Source: Raoultibacter phocaeensis
GTDB lineage: Bacteria > Actinomycetota > Coriobacteriia > Coriobacteriales > Eggerthellaceae
DNA: 64,000 nt
Assembly (NCBI RefSeq): GCF_901411515.1
Contig: NZ_CABDUX010000002.1
Span: 868,001-932,000 of the forward strand
Direction: 5' to 3'
Part shown: positions 43,175 through 52,179 of the stretch, in pieces
Numbering within the stretch: the stretch's first letter is position 1
Layout of the letters: each line of letters opens with the position of its first letter
The notes under the pieces: model-generated
What the model was told of the DNA's origin: nothing
Seen by the model: the letters and a program-made list of their open reading frames with translations, nothing else
Databases searched by the model: none
Position numbers and translations under genes: made by a program

Positions 43175-44682
43175 CGGCCTTCCCCCGGTATGCGCATGCT
43201 GTGCGTTTGGGGGGAGGACTCGTCTGGATCGAGGCTGTCGAAATACGCGCGAAGCGCAGCGGCTACCTCGGCGATGTCGGCATGCGTTAGGGTGCGTGCG
43301 TCGAGCAGCACGGCATCCTTCTTGATGCGGCCGATGATCGGCACGCGGCGCGACGTTGCAAGGAATGTCTCGCAGCCCTGCGCGTTGCCCCGCTCAAACG
43401 AGATGCGCACCGCAAAGGAATCGATGTCGCACAAGGGAAGCGAGCCGCCGCCCGCACGTGCCGTTTCGGCCACGACGTCTACGGTGGCCGCCCCTTGGGG
43501 AATCGCCTCGGTAATCGCGCGTGCAAGGTTTTCCGCACGATCCTGCACCGCGCCGCTCGGTTCTGAGAGCATGCGCAACGTCGGGATAGCGCGAAGCGCA
43601 CGTTCGGGGTCGAGGTAGATGCGCAGCGTCGCCTCGAGTGCGGCGAGCGTCATCTTGTCAAGACGCAGCGCGCGGGCTAGCGGGTTTTTCTTGAGCCGCT
43701 CGATCAGGCGGCGCGAGCCCACAACGATGCCCGCCTGCGGTCCGCCCAAGAGCTTATCGCCCGAAAACGAGACGAGGTCGCAGCCGGCTTTGAGCGATTC
43801 GGCGACGGTCGGCTCGGCGTAGGAGCCGAAGCAGTCGAGGCGGATGAGCGAGCCCGAGCCCTGATCTTCGTATACGAGCACCTCGTTCACCGATGCGGGG
43901 CCGGCCTCGCTGTGGCGCGCCGCGTTCTCGCTGTCGGCTATGCGGCGCAGCTCGTGTACCGGAACCGATTCGGAGAAGCCGACGATGCGGTAGTTCGAGG
44001 GATGCACTTTGAGCAACATCGCGGTGTCGGGTCCGACGGCGCGCGCGTAGTCGGCGGCATGGGTCTTGTTCGTCGTGCCCACCTCGACCATTTCGGCGCG
44101 CGAAAGCGCCATGATGTCGGGGACGCGGAACGACCCGCCGATTTCGACAAGTTCGCCGCGCGACACGATCGCCTCGCGTCCCGCAGCGAACTCCACGAGC
44201 ACCATCATGACCGCCGCCGCGTTGTTGTTGACGGCGATAGCCGCCTCAGCTCCCGTGACGGCGCAGATCAACCGCTCCACATGATCGTGACGGCTGCCGC
44301 GCGCGAGCGCGGCGGTATCGTATTCGAGCGTCGAATAGCCCCGTGCTACTTCTTCGACGGCATGCACGGCTTCGTCGGCGAGCACGCTGCGGCCGAGGTT
44401 CGTGTGCAGGATGACGCCCGTGGCATTGATGACGCGGCGCAGCGAGGGCCGCAGGTTAGCAAGCGCACACGAGCACGCTTCATCGGCGATGGCCTGCGCA
44501 TCGACGCTCGATCTCGACCCGGTGAGAATGGCGTTGCGCTCATTGTCGACGGCTTCGCGCGCGCAGTCGGCGAGCACGCTTCGCGGCATGAGCGCCTCGA
44601 GCGCTTTCAGCTGCGGATCGCGCAGCACTTCCTCGATCTGGGGAAGCGAGCGGAGAAGATCGGTATTCGGCGGTTGCGCCAT
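43171..44682 (-). CDS. selA: L-seryl-tRNA(Sec) selenium transferase
   Basis: A 503-residue PLP enzyme that converts Ser-tRNA-Sec to Sec-tRNA-Sec with selenophosphate from SelD. It has INATGVILHTNLGRSVL and the PLP lysine motif LVSFSGDKLLGGPQAG. The start at 44682 follows GAAAGG; the frame stays open upstream into the selD 3' end, but that extension lacks family sequence. A TATACT extended -10 lies at 44724-44732, so it has its own promoter besides that of selD. It is coupled to selB. Confidence 0.95.
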   Translation of the reverse strand: MAQPPNTDLLRSLPQIEEVLRDPQLKALEALMPRSVLADCAREAVDNERNAILTGSRSSVDAQAIADEACSCALANLRPSLRRVINATGVILHTNLGRSVLADEAVHAVEEVARGYSTLEYDTAALARGSRHDHVERLICAVTGAEAAIAVNNNAAAVMMVLVEFAAGREAIVSRGELVEIGGSFRVPDIMALSRAEMVEVGTTNKTHAADYARAVGPDTAMLLKVHPSNYRIVGFSESVPVHELRRIADSENAARHSEAGPASVNEVLVYEDQGSGSLIRLDCFGSYAEPTVAESLKAGCDLVSFSGDKLLGGPQAGIVVGSRRLIERLKKNPLARALRLDKMTLAALEATLRIYLDPERALRAIPTLRMLSEPSGAVQDRAENLARAITEAIPQGAATVDVVAETARAGGGSLPLCDIDSFAVRISFERGNAQGCETFLATSRRVPIIGRIKKDAVLLDARTLTHADIAEVAAALRAYFDSLDPDESSPQTHSMRIPGEGR

Positions 44683-44723
44683 GGACGTGCCTTTCTCGAA
44701 TTGCGGGGTGCGCTTCTGTCCGC

Positions 44724-44732
44724 AGTATACCA
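44724..44732 (-). promoter_or_regulatory. Extended -10 promoter for selA
   Basis: Read on the minus strand, TGG-TATACT is an extended -10 box (TGnTATAAT type) about 45 bases before the selA start. The same 12-base string ACTGGTATACTG occurs before selD at 45862-45870, so selD and selA may have matched promoters. Confidence 0.5.
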
Positions 44733-44740
44733 GTACGGTA

Positions 44741-45799
44741 TCACGCCGAAAACGAAACGGACCCCCGAGCTCCCTCGACGACGGTTCCGATCCGCGAAGG
44801 GCGCCGTCCCGCGCGCTCGAGGTACTCCCGTTCGAAGGTCTCGGCGTTCTCGGGCGGAATCGAGCAGAGCAGGCCTCCCGAGGTTTGCGGGTCGCAGATG
44901 ACGGCGAGGCGGTTGTCGAATTCTTCGTCGTCGAGTCGCCCCTGCGAAACATACGCGATCGCTTCGTCCATGATGGCGAATGCGCGGTTTGGCCTGCAGT
45001 ACGCTTTCGCGAGCTCCCATACCCCGTCGAACAAAGGAAGCTTCTCGAAGTCGAGCACGGCGGAGCATCCGCTCGCGTCGAGCATCTCGTGGAGGTGGCC
45101 TGCGAGTCCGAAGCCAGTCACGTCGGTCGCTGCGCGGGCTTTCGCACTAAGGCACGCTTCGGCGCCGCTTGCATTGAGCTCGGACATCGATGCCACGGCG
45201 GCGCGGTAGGCGTTTTCGTCGTCGAGCTCGCAGGCGTGTGCCGAGACTAGGATTCCCGTTCCGAGGGGCTTCGTGAGGTAGAGTGCATCGCCTGGCTTCG
45301 CGCCGGCGTTGCGCAGGATGCGATCGGCCGGCGCGGTGCCGAACACGGCGAGGCCGTATTTGGGCTCGGCATCGTCGATGGTGTGGCCGCCTGCCACAAC
45401 CGCGCCCGCTTCGCGCACCGCATCGGCGCCGCCGTGCAGGATTTCCGATGCGACGGATGAGCCGAGCGCACAGTCGAGTGCAAGGAGGTTGAGTGCGACA
45501 TGCGGCTTCGCGCCCATGGCGAATACATCCGAAAGCGCATTCGCGGCCGCGATGCGGCCGAACTCGTAAGGGTCGTCGACGATGGGCGTGAAGAAATCGG
45601 CGGTGAAGACCGCTGCGCGCTCGTCGTCTATGAGCCATACGGCGGCATCGTCGCTCGTCTCGAACCCGAGCAGCATGTGCTCGTCAGCCCCCGGAACAAG
45701 GGAGCGCAGAATGTCGTCGAGGTCGCCCGGACCCCACTTGGCGGCTCAACCGCCCTTCGAGGTGAGCTTCGTGAGCTTGATGCGTTCGAACTCGTCCAT
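44741..45799 (-). CDS. selD: Selenide, water dikinase SelD (itself a selenoprotein, Sec18)
   Basis: SelD makes selenophosphate, the selenium donor for SelA. The full gene is 352 residues if an in-frame TGA at 45746-45748 is read as selenocysteine. Codon 18 gives KGG-Sec-AAKWGPGDL, exactly where family members carry the catalytic Cys or Sec in GCGCK/GGUAAK. Downstream are ATP-binding motifs such as GAKPHVALNLLALDCALG. Without read-through the gene would start at Met42 and lack the active site. A hairpin follows the UGA. The ATG at 45799 follows GGAGG. Gene order selD-selA-selB, divergent from the fdh operon, matches the need for Sec. Confidence 0.93.
45719..45748 (-). promoter_or_regulatory. 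Putative SECIS and UGA(Sec) codon of selD
   Basis: On the minus strand the UGA (45748-45746) is followed 10 bases later by a six-pair stem, GGGGTC with GACCTC (plus-strand 45730-45735 and 45719-45724), around the loop CGGGC. Bacterial SECIS elements are small hairpins in this position, usually with a G in the loop. Pairing includes one G-T. Confidence 0.55.
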
Positions 45800-46289
45800 G
45801 GGCCTCCTTCCTCCGTGATGCGCACATGCCGTGCCACCGTACTCGGTGCATAATTTCAACCAGTATACCAGTCCTTGTGCCCAGGCCGAACAGAGCTGTT
45901 CGCCGAAAGGAACGACCGACCGTCGAAATAGGGTAATACCCTACCTCGCGCCGTTTACCGATGCAGGGAGTGCAAACAAGCTTGCAATCGCCGGATTTGC
46001 CCGAAATCCGTGCCGCTTGCAGGAAGAAAGCGACCGCTCCCGCGCGGGTGTTCAGGGCGAAAAAGCCGCTCGCCGAAACGCAAGCAAGGAAGTCGGGTAT
46101 CTTGGGCGGCAGCCGCGCCGAAACCAATGGTACGATCAAAAAGCCGGACGGCGTAGGGCACCGTCGGGCGGCCCCGACGGGTCGGGCCGTGCAGCTTCGC
46201 GATGCGTATCTTCCATGCCCTCGAACGCATTGCCAAGACGCGGCCCAAAAAGCGCTTTTTTTGGAAACGGAAGGAAGGAGATCGAGGAC
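45800..46289. promoter_or_regulatory. Divergent control region of sel and fdh operons
   Basis: A 490-base gap without a supported gene. On the minus strand an extended -10 (TGG-TATACT, 45862-45870) lies about 63 bases before the selD start. Before fdhA there is a perfect 14-bp palindrome AAAAAGCGCTTTTT (46247-46260) followed by two more T, 30 bases before the ATG; it could be an operator or a short attenuator hairpin. AAGGAAGGAG at 46271-46280 is the fdhA ribosome site. Other frames open across the gap have no ribosome site and Ala/Arg-rich products. Confidence 0.5.
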
Positions 46290-49200
46290 ATGAATCTCTC
46301 ACGCAGGGGCTTTTTCAAAGCTACCGGCGCTGCGCTCGCTACGAGCATGGCGTTTGAGTTGTCCTCCCGGTCGGAGGCTCTCGCCGCCGAGCCGGAAGCG
46401 GGCTGGAAGCTCGTAAACACCGAGGAATACACCAATATCTGCTGTTACTGCTCGGGGGGATGCGGCGTCATCTGCTCGGTGCGCGACGGGGAGCTGGTAA
46501 ACCTCGAAGGCGATCCGGATCATCCGATCAACCAGGGCGGCCTGTGCCCGAAGGGCGCGACCATGTCGCAGCTTCGAAACATCGTGGATCCCGCAACGCG
46601 CGAAATCATGAAGAACACGAACCGCAAGACCAAACCCATGGTTCGACGTCCCGGCGCAAGCGCATGGGAGGACATCTCATGGGACGATGCGGCAACCGAA
46701 ATCGCGCAGTGGGTCAAGAAAACGCGCGACGAGACCTTCGAAGAGAAGGCGGGCGATCTTACGGTCAACCGCTGCCACGGCATCGCGAGCCTGGGCGGAT
46801 CGCAGCAGAACTCCGAGGAAGAGTACCTCATCAACAAGATGATGCGCTCGCTCGGTGTGATTGCGATCGACAACCAGGCGCGTGTTTGACACAGCCCCAC
46901 CGTTGCCGGTCTGGCAGCAACCTTCGGTCGCGGTTCGATGACGAACCACTACTGCGATCTCAAAAACGCCGACGTCCTCATGACGATCGGCTCTAACAAC
47001 GTCGAAAACCATCCCGTTTCTTCGAAATGGGTGCAAAAGGCGCTCGATAACGGTGCGACGTGGATCGTCGTCGATCCCCGCTACACCCGTTCGGCCGAGA
47101 TGGCCGACATCTACTGCCCGATACGCTCGGGCACCGACATCGCCTTCTACGGCGGCATGTTCAACTACATCCTCGAAAACGACCTGTGGCAGCACGAGTA
47201 CGTGCTCAACTACACGAACGCATCCTTCCTGCTCGACGAGCAGTACTCGTTCGACGTGAACGAGGGCATCTTCTCGGGCTTCGACGAGGCTACAGCCACG
47301 TACAAAAACGATACCTGGCACTACCAGGTGGAATCCGAATCGGAGTGGGATACCTCCGAAGGCGGCGCTTACGCGTGGGTTGCCAAAGAAGGCGTTCCGG
47401 CCTTCACGCCTCCGAAAAAAGAGGTTCCGAAGCGCGATATGACGCTCGAGGATCCGATGTGCGTGTTCCAGCAGCTCAAAAAGCACTACTCCCGCTACGA
47501 TCTCGACACGGTGTCGAGCATCTGCGGCATGGACAAAGATCTGCTCGAGAAAGTGTATGCGGTGTACGCCTCGACGGGCGCTCCCGAGAAATCGGGCACG
47601 ATCCTCTACGCGCTCGGTCAGACGCAGCACACCTACGGCGCCCAAAACTGCCGTTCGATGGGCATCCTGCAGCTTCTACTCGGCAACGTCGGCGTCGCAG
47701 GCGGCGGCGTGAACGCGCTGCGCGGCGAGCCGAACGTGCAGGGCGCGACCGACATGGGCATGCTCGTGGCGAACCAGCCGGGTTACCTCAACTGGCCGAC
47801 CGAGTACGGAACCCCGTCTCTGCGCGCTTGGTTCGAGAAGGAGACGTATTCCGACGGCTACTACACCAACAAGCCGAAGTTCATCGTATCCGCACTGAAA
47901 GAATGGTTCGGAGACGCGGCTACGGTCGAGAACGATTACGGCTACGATTGGTGGCCGAAGGTTCCGAAATCGCCCGACTATTCGATCATCGGCTCCTTCG
48001 AGCTCATGAGCCAAGGGCTCATCAAGGGCTACTTCAACTGGGGCATGAACCCGTGCCACTCGGCCCCGAACGCATCGAGCGTCCGCCGTGCCATGGCCAA
48101 CCTCGACTGGCTCGTCGTTGCCGACTGGGTGGAGACGGAATCCGCCTGCTTCTGGAAAGCCCCGGATATGAATCCGGCCGAAGTGAACACGACCGTGTAC
48201 TTCCTTCCCGCCGCGCTCATCTTCGAAAAGCCCGGAACGATTCTGAACTCCGGCCGCTGGCTCCAGTGGCGCTACCAGGCCGTCGAGCCGTGGGACGAGG
48301 CGAAGCCCGACTACGAGATCTGCGACATCCTGTGGAAAGCCATCGTCGCCGAGTACGAAAAGGGCGGCGTGGCTCCCGAGCCCATTCTCAACACGAAATG
48401 GGATTACTACGTCGACGGCAAGATCGATCCGCGCCCGGTGGCGTGGGCGCTCAACGGCTACACCATCGAGGGCACCGATTTCGAGCGCGCCGAGGTTGAT
48501 TTTTTGAGCACGTTCGCGAACCTGCAAGCCGACGGCTCCACCGCCTGCGGCATGTGGATCTACACGGGATTCTGGGCGAATAAGGAAGCACCGCTCGATC
48601 CGGCCGAACAGGCCATCGGCAGCCGCGATGCGGAGGACCCCTCGGGACTCGCCCTGCATCCCAAATGGGCGTTCGCCTGGCCGCTCAACCGCCGTATCAT
48701 CTACAACCGCGCTTCGGCAGACCTCGAAGGCAAGCCGTGGAATCCCGAGAGAAAACTCGTCGAATGGACGGGCGAGAAGTGGGATCAGGTCGACGTCGCC
48801 GACTTCGTGGCGACCGCGAACGGCGTGCCTGTGCCTCCCAACGACAAGGCTTTCTTCATGCTCTGGGAGCAAAGCGCGCGTCTTGAGAGCTACGGCATGG
48901 GCGACGGGCCTTTGCCCGAGCACTACGAGCCGTTCGAATCGCCTGCCGAGAACCACATCAACGGCCGGCAGAACTCGCCGTGTGTCCGTTTCGCCGAGTT
49001 CGATTCGGTGAAGAGGGGCGACCGTTCGCAGTATCCGATCGCTGTGACCACGTATTCGGTGACCGAGCACTGGCAGACTGGCGGCCAGACGCGCAGCTGC
49101 CCGGCGCTCAACGAGGCCATGCCCGAGCAATTCGTCGAAGTGTCGCTCGAGCTTGCTGCGGAGAAGGGCATCGAAAACGGCGATACGGTGCGCGTATTCA

Positions 49201-49424
49201 ACAACCGCGGCTCCGTTATGGTCACGGCACTCGTGACGCCGCGCTTCAAGCCTTTCACTGTGAACGGCGAAATAGTGCATCAGGTGGGTATGACGCATCA
49301 CTTCGGCTGGGCGGGCGAATACGCCACGGGCGATATCGTGAACGACCTTCCGCCGAACGTGGGCGACCCGAACTGCTGGGTTCCCGAGTACAAGGCGTTC
49401 CTCGTCGACATCGAGAAAGCGTAG
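46290..49424 (+). CDS. fdhA: Selenocysteine-containing formate dehydrogenase, catalytic subunit
   Basis: A 1044-residue molybdopterin (or tungsten) enzyme oxidising formate to CO2, probably outside the membrane: Tat signal RRGFFKATGAA at the N-terminus. The 4Fe-4S motif CCYCSGGCGVICS is followed by GGLCPKG. Codon 200 is TGA (46887-46889) in the context QARV-Sec-HSPTVAGLA, the known Mo-ligand site of FdhF/FdnG enzymes. The frame continues unbroken to 49424, with C-terminal domains FNNRGSVMVTAL and HQVGMTHHFGWAGEYATG. A SECIS-like hairpin follows the UGA. It heads fdhA-fdhB-fdhC-fdhE-fdhD and is divergent from selD. Not a pseudogene: the sel genes needed are adjacent. Confidence 0.95.
46887..46921 (+). 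promoter_or_regulatory. UGA(Sec) codon and SECIS element of fdhA
   Basis: After the UGA, GTTGCC (46902-46907) pairs with GGCAGCAAC (46913-46921, AG bulged) around the loop GGTCT. The loop and 18-base distance from the UGA closely resemble the E. coli fdhF/fdnG SECIS, whose apical GGUCU is bound by SelB. Confidence 0.85.
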
Positions 49425-49435
49425 GGTGGTGAACC

Positions 49436-50377
49436 ATGAGCGATAAAGCGATATTCTTCGACACCTCCCGGTGCACCGCATGCCGCGGATGCCAAGTGGC
49501 GTGCAAGACCTGGAACGAGCTGCCTTCGTCGATCGAGCTGAACGGCAATCCCTCGACGGGGTCCTACCAAAGCCCGATGGATCTGAGCGGCGATACGCGC
49601 ATCCTCGTATCCTTCAGCGAAGAGGCGGGCGGCAGCAAGGGCGTCATGTGGGCGTTCGGGCGCCGCTCCTGCCAGCACTGCACCGATGCGCCCTGCGCGA
49701 CCATGTGCCCGGCAGGCGCCATTTTCAAGCACGAGGAGACGGGGCTTGTCACCGTCGACGATTCGAAGTGCGTCGGCTGCCAATACTGCTCGACGGCGTG
49801 CCCGTTCGACGTGCCTCGCTACCGCGCGACCGGGCCGCTCGGGCAGAAAACCGTCATCAACAAATGCACGGGATGCGTCGACCGTATCGAGCAGGGCAGG
49901 GCGCCCGCATGCGTGAGCACGTGCCAGCCCGAGGCCCTCAAGTTCGGCGACCGCGACGAGATGATCGCGCTTGCGAAGGAGCGGGTCGAGGTTCTCAAGG
50001 GTCGCGGATACGACAATGCCGTCGTCTACGGCGAGAACGAAGTGGGCGGTCTGCATGTGATCCAAGTGCTCAAGTACGGTGTGGCTGCGCACGGCCAGAT
50101 CGAGGATCCGCAGGTGAGCCCAACGGTTGCACTGACCCAGATCATGAAGCCGATCACCGCGGTCGGCACCGGCGTGACCGTGGTAGGCCTTGCCGCCATG
50201 TTCGCGCTCGGCATCGGCTACAAGCGCAACAAGGTCGTCTACAACGCCGATACCAAAGATACGATCGATGCCGAAACCGGGCAGGTCGTGAAGCACGGCG
50301 ACGGCCAGGACACCGAATCGGTCAAGGAGCACATCTTCGAAAACCTTCCGGGAAAGAAGGGGGGCAACGATGAATAA
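49436..50377 (+). CDS. fdhB: Formate dehydrogenase iron-sulfur subunit
   Basis: A 313-residue protein with four cysteine clusters for 4Fe-4S centres: CTACRGCQVACK, CQHCTDAPCATMCP, CVGCQYCSTACP and CTGCVDRIEQGRAPACVSTC. A hydrophobic segment near residue 235-255 (GTGVTVVGLAAMFALGIGY) anchors it in the membrane like FdnH, with the C-terminal tail beyond. It passes electrons from FdhA to the cytochrome subunit. It starts 11 bases after fdhA and overlaps the next gene by eight bases. Confidence 0.94.
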   Translation: MSDKAIFFDTSRCTACRGCQVACKTWNELPSSIELNGNPSTGSYQSPMDLSGDTRILVSFSEEAGGSKGVMWAFGRRSCQHCTDAPCATMCPAGAIFKHEETGLVTVDDSKCVGCQYCSTACPFDVPRYRATGPLGQKTVINKCTGCVDRIEQGRAPACVSTCQPEALKFGDRDEMIALAKERVEVLKGRGYDNAVVYGENEVGGLHVIQVLKYGVAAHGQIEDPQVSPTVALTQIMKPITAVGTGVTVVGLAAMFALGIGYKRNKVVYNADTKDTIDAETGQVVKHGDGQDTESVKEHIFENLPGKKGGNDE

Positions 50378-51134
50378 GGGACCAGTTGCAGTTTCGGCGC
50401 AGGAGGCCGCCCAGAACAAGGCGTTTCTGGAGACCATGAAAGCGAAGGGAACCGAGCGCTACATCAAGCGCCACTCCCTGCAGGCGCGCATCACTCACGG
50501 CGTGACCATCATCGCCTGCATACTGCTGTGCATTTCGGGTCTGTTCGTGTTTGTGCCGGCGCTTGCGCAGGCGGTGGGCGCCGATACGGTGTTCGCCATC
50601 CGCATGTCGCATCGCGTGCTCGGCGTGATCTTCGTCGCCGTACCGCTTATCAGCGCCATCATGGCACCGAAGGGCGTGGTGCATGTATTCAAGAACCTGT
50701 TCGAGCGCTGGGATTCGGACGATAAGAAATGGATGATGCTTTTCTTCCCGTACTTGTTCATGGCGAAGTGGATCCACATGCCCGACCAGCACGAGCTCAA
50801 GAGCGGCCAGCGTTTCGCCGACGGCATGCTGTGGCTGTTCGGAGCGCTTATGGGTGTGACGGGCGTGATCCTGCTGCTCGGGACGACCGTAGTCGACCTC
50901 GGCGGCGCGCATGGCGTGGTTTTGTTCCTGCACGACATCGGATTTCTGATGATCTGCATTTTCGGACTTGCGCATATCTTCTTGGGCGCGGGCATCTTCC
51001 AACCGTACCGCGGCACGGCGAAGCTCATGTTCGGCGACGGCATGGTGTCGGAATCCGACGCCCTGTACCACTGGGGACATTGGGCGCGTGAAGAGATTGA
51101 AAGCGGCGAAAGAATCGTCGAGAAGAAGGCGTAA
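50370..51134 (+). CDS. fdhC: Formate dehydrogenase cytochrome b subunit
   Basis: A 254-residue membrane protein with four hydrophobic helices (about residues 43-67, 76-94, 145-167 and 181-203) and conserved His (RITHG, MSHRVLG, HDIGF, LAHIFLG) expected to bind two b haems. This FdnI/FdoI-type subunit reduces menaquinone. It overlaps fdhB by eight bases. Two stable hairpins follow before fdhE. Confidence 0.88.
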   Translation: MNKGPVAVSAQEAAQNKAFLETMKAKGTERYIKRHSLQARITHGVTIIACILLCISGLFVFVPALAQAVGADTVFAIRMSHRVLGVIFVAVPLISAIMAPKGVVHVFKNLFERWDSDDKKWMMLFFPYLFMAKWIHMPDQHELKSGQRFADGMLWLFGALMGVTGVILLLGTTVVDLGGAHGVVLFLHDIGFLMICIFGLAHIFLGAGIFQPYRGTAKLMFGDGMVSESDALYHWGHWAREEIESGERIVEKKA

Positions 51135-51148
51135 AGCCTTTGACCGAA

Positions 51149-51232
51149 GCGCGCCTCGGGACGGTTTGGCCGGATCCCGGGGCGCGCGATGTGACCGCGC
51201 GGGCATACGGCGATTCTCGAGTGCCCGCGCGG
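51149..51232 (+). other. Two stable hairpins between fdhC and fdhE
   Basis: GCGCGCCTCGGGA (51149-51161) pairs with TCCCGGGGCGCGC (51175-51187) with one G-T pair, and CCGCGCGGGCA (51195-51205) pairs perfectly with TGCCCGCGCGG (51222-51232). Neither has a T-run. They probably protect the upstream mRNA or reduce read-through, making structural subunits more abundant than the maturation factors. Confidence 0.6.
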
Positions 51233-51255
51233 CGGAACTTTGAGTAAAGGACGCA

Positions 51256-52152
51256 ATGAGCATGAATCTCAAGCAGATCGACGCGGCGATTACCGCGTAT
51301 CAGGACACCCTCGACGAAACCGGGCGCACGCGGCTCGCGTTTTTCCGCACGCTGTGGGAAGAGCAGGACCGCATCGCGAAGGCCTCCCTTTCTCAAGGGT
51401 ACCAAACTCCCGACGAAGCCGTGCTGCGCGATGCCATATCGAAGGGTGTCGCCGTGTTCGCGCTTGCGCCCGCACCCGTATCCGAGGAAGAGCTTGCCTC
51501 GGCCATCGGCTCGATCGCGGATTCGATGGCCGAACACGGTGGATTTACCGAAGAGCTTTCATCGGCGCTGAGGACAGGGCCGTGGGAGCGGGCTGCTCGG
51601 GATGCCTCGGCGACGCGTGCCGGGAGCGATCCCGCAGCGTTCGCAGAAGCGTTCGCGGATGCGCTTGCAGTCGAGGGCGCAGACGAGCAGGCCGTCCACG
51701 TGGGTGTCATCGCGGCGATGCTCGCCGTGCGGGCGTTGATCGACGGGCCGGCTCGTAAAGCGTCCGAAGGGCTTCGCCGCATCGGGGCGGGTGACGCCCA
51801 TACGCTCAGCTGTCCGGTGTGTGGTGGCGATCCGGCCCTGGCGCGGATCGGCGATACCGACGGCGTTCAGGGCCGCGGAAAAGAACTCTGGTGCGCCCAG
51901 TGCGGAACAACATGGCCGTTCGATCGTGTTCGGTGCGCCCGATGCGGCACCCGCAACCAAGGTCGCTTGCACTATACGAGCATCGAGGGCGACGCGGCGC
52001 ATCGGCTTGCCCTGTGCGATGAGTGCGGCGGCTATATCCGCACTGTGTACCAAGAGGATTCGCTCGCACCGTTTTCCTACGAGGTTGAAGATGTCGTCAC
52101 GGCACCGCTCGACGCGGTGGCGGCAGACTTGGCTGTGCAGGACGAAGCGTAG
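51256..52152 (+). CDS. fdhE: Formate dehydrogenase accessory protein FdhE
   Basis: A 298-residue cytoplasmic protein needed for maturation of exported formate dehydrogenase. The C-terminal half carries four zinc- or iron-type CxxC pairs: CPVCGG, CAQCGT, CARCGT and CDECGG, the FdhE signature. N-terminal half is helical and variable. The ATG at 51256 follows AAAGGACGCA. It is 28 bases upstream of fdhD. Confidence 0.9.
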   Translation: MSMNLKQIDAAITAYQDTLDETGRTRLAFFRTLWEEQDRIAKASLSQGYQTPDEAVLRDAISKGVAVFALAPAPVSEEELASAIGSIADSMAEHGGFTEELSSALRTGPWERAARDASATRAGSDPAAFAEAFADALAVEGADEQAVHVGVIAAMLAVRALIDGPARKASEGLRRIGAGDAHTLSCPVCGGDPALARIGDTDGVQGRGKELWCAQCGTTWPFDRVRCARCGTRNQGRLHYTSIEGDAAHRLALCDECGGYIRTVYQEDSLAPFSYEVEDVVTAPLDAVAADLAVQDEA

Positions 52153-52179
52153 CGCGCGCTGAAGCGAAAGGAGGCCAAG

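Noticed and set aside
43912-44901. Plus-strand open frame across selA/selD
   Set aside because: Lies opposite recognisable sel genes and has no family features.
44741-45676. A 311-residue selD starting at an internal Met
   Set aside because: It would lack the catalytic motif; the UGA-containing N-terminus matches the family and has a ribosome site.
46290-46889. fdhA as a broken gene with a premature stop
   Set aside because: The TGA is at the known Sec position, the frame continues intact, a SECIS hairpin follows, and selA-selD and selC are adjacent.
47676-49481. Long minus-strand open frame (601 codons) inside fdhA
   Set aside because: Antisense to a conserved gene; no ribosome site and Arg/Val/His-rich composition typical of high-GC shadows.
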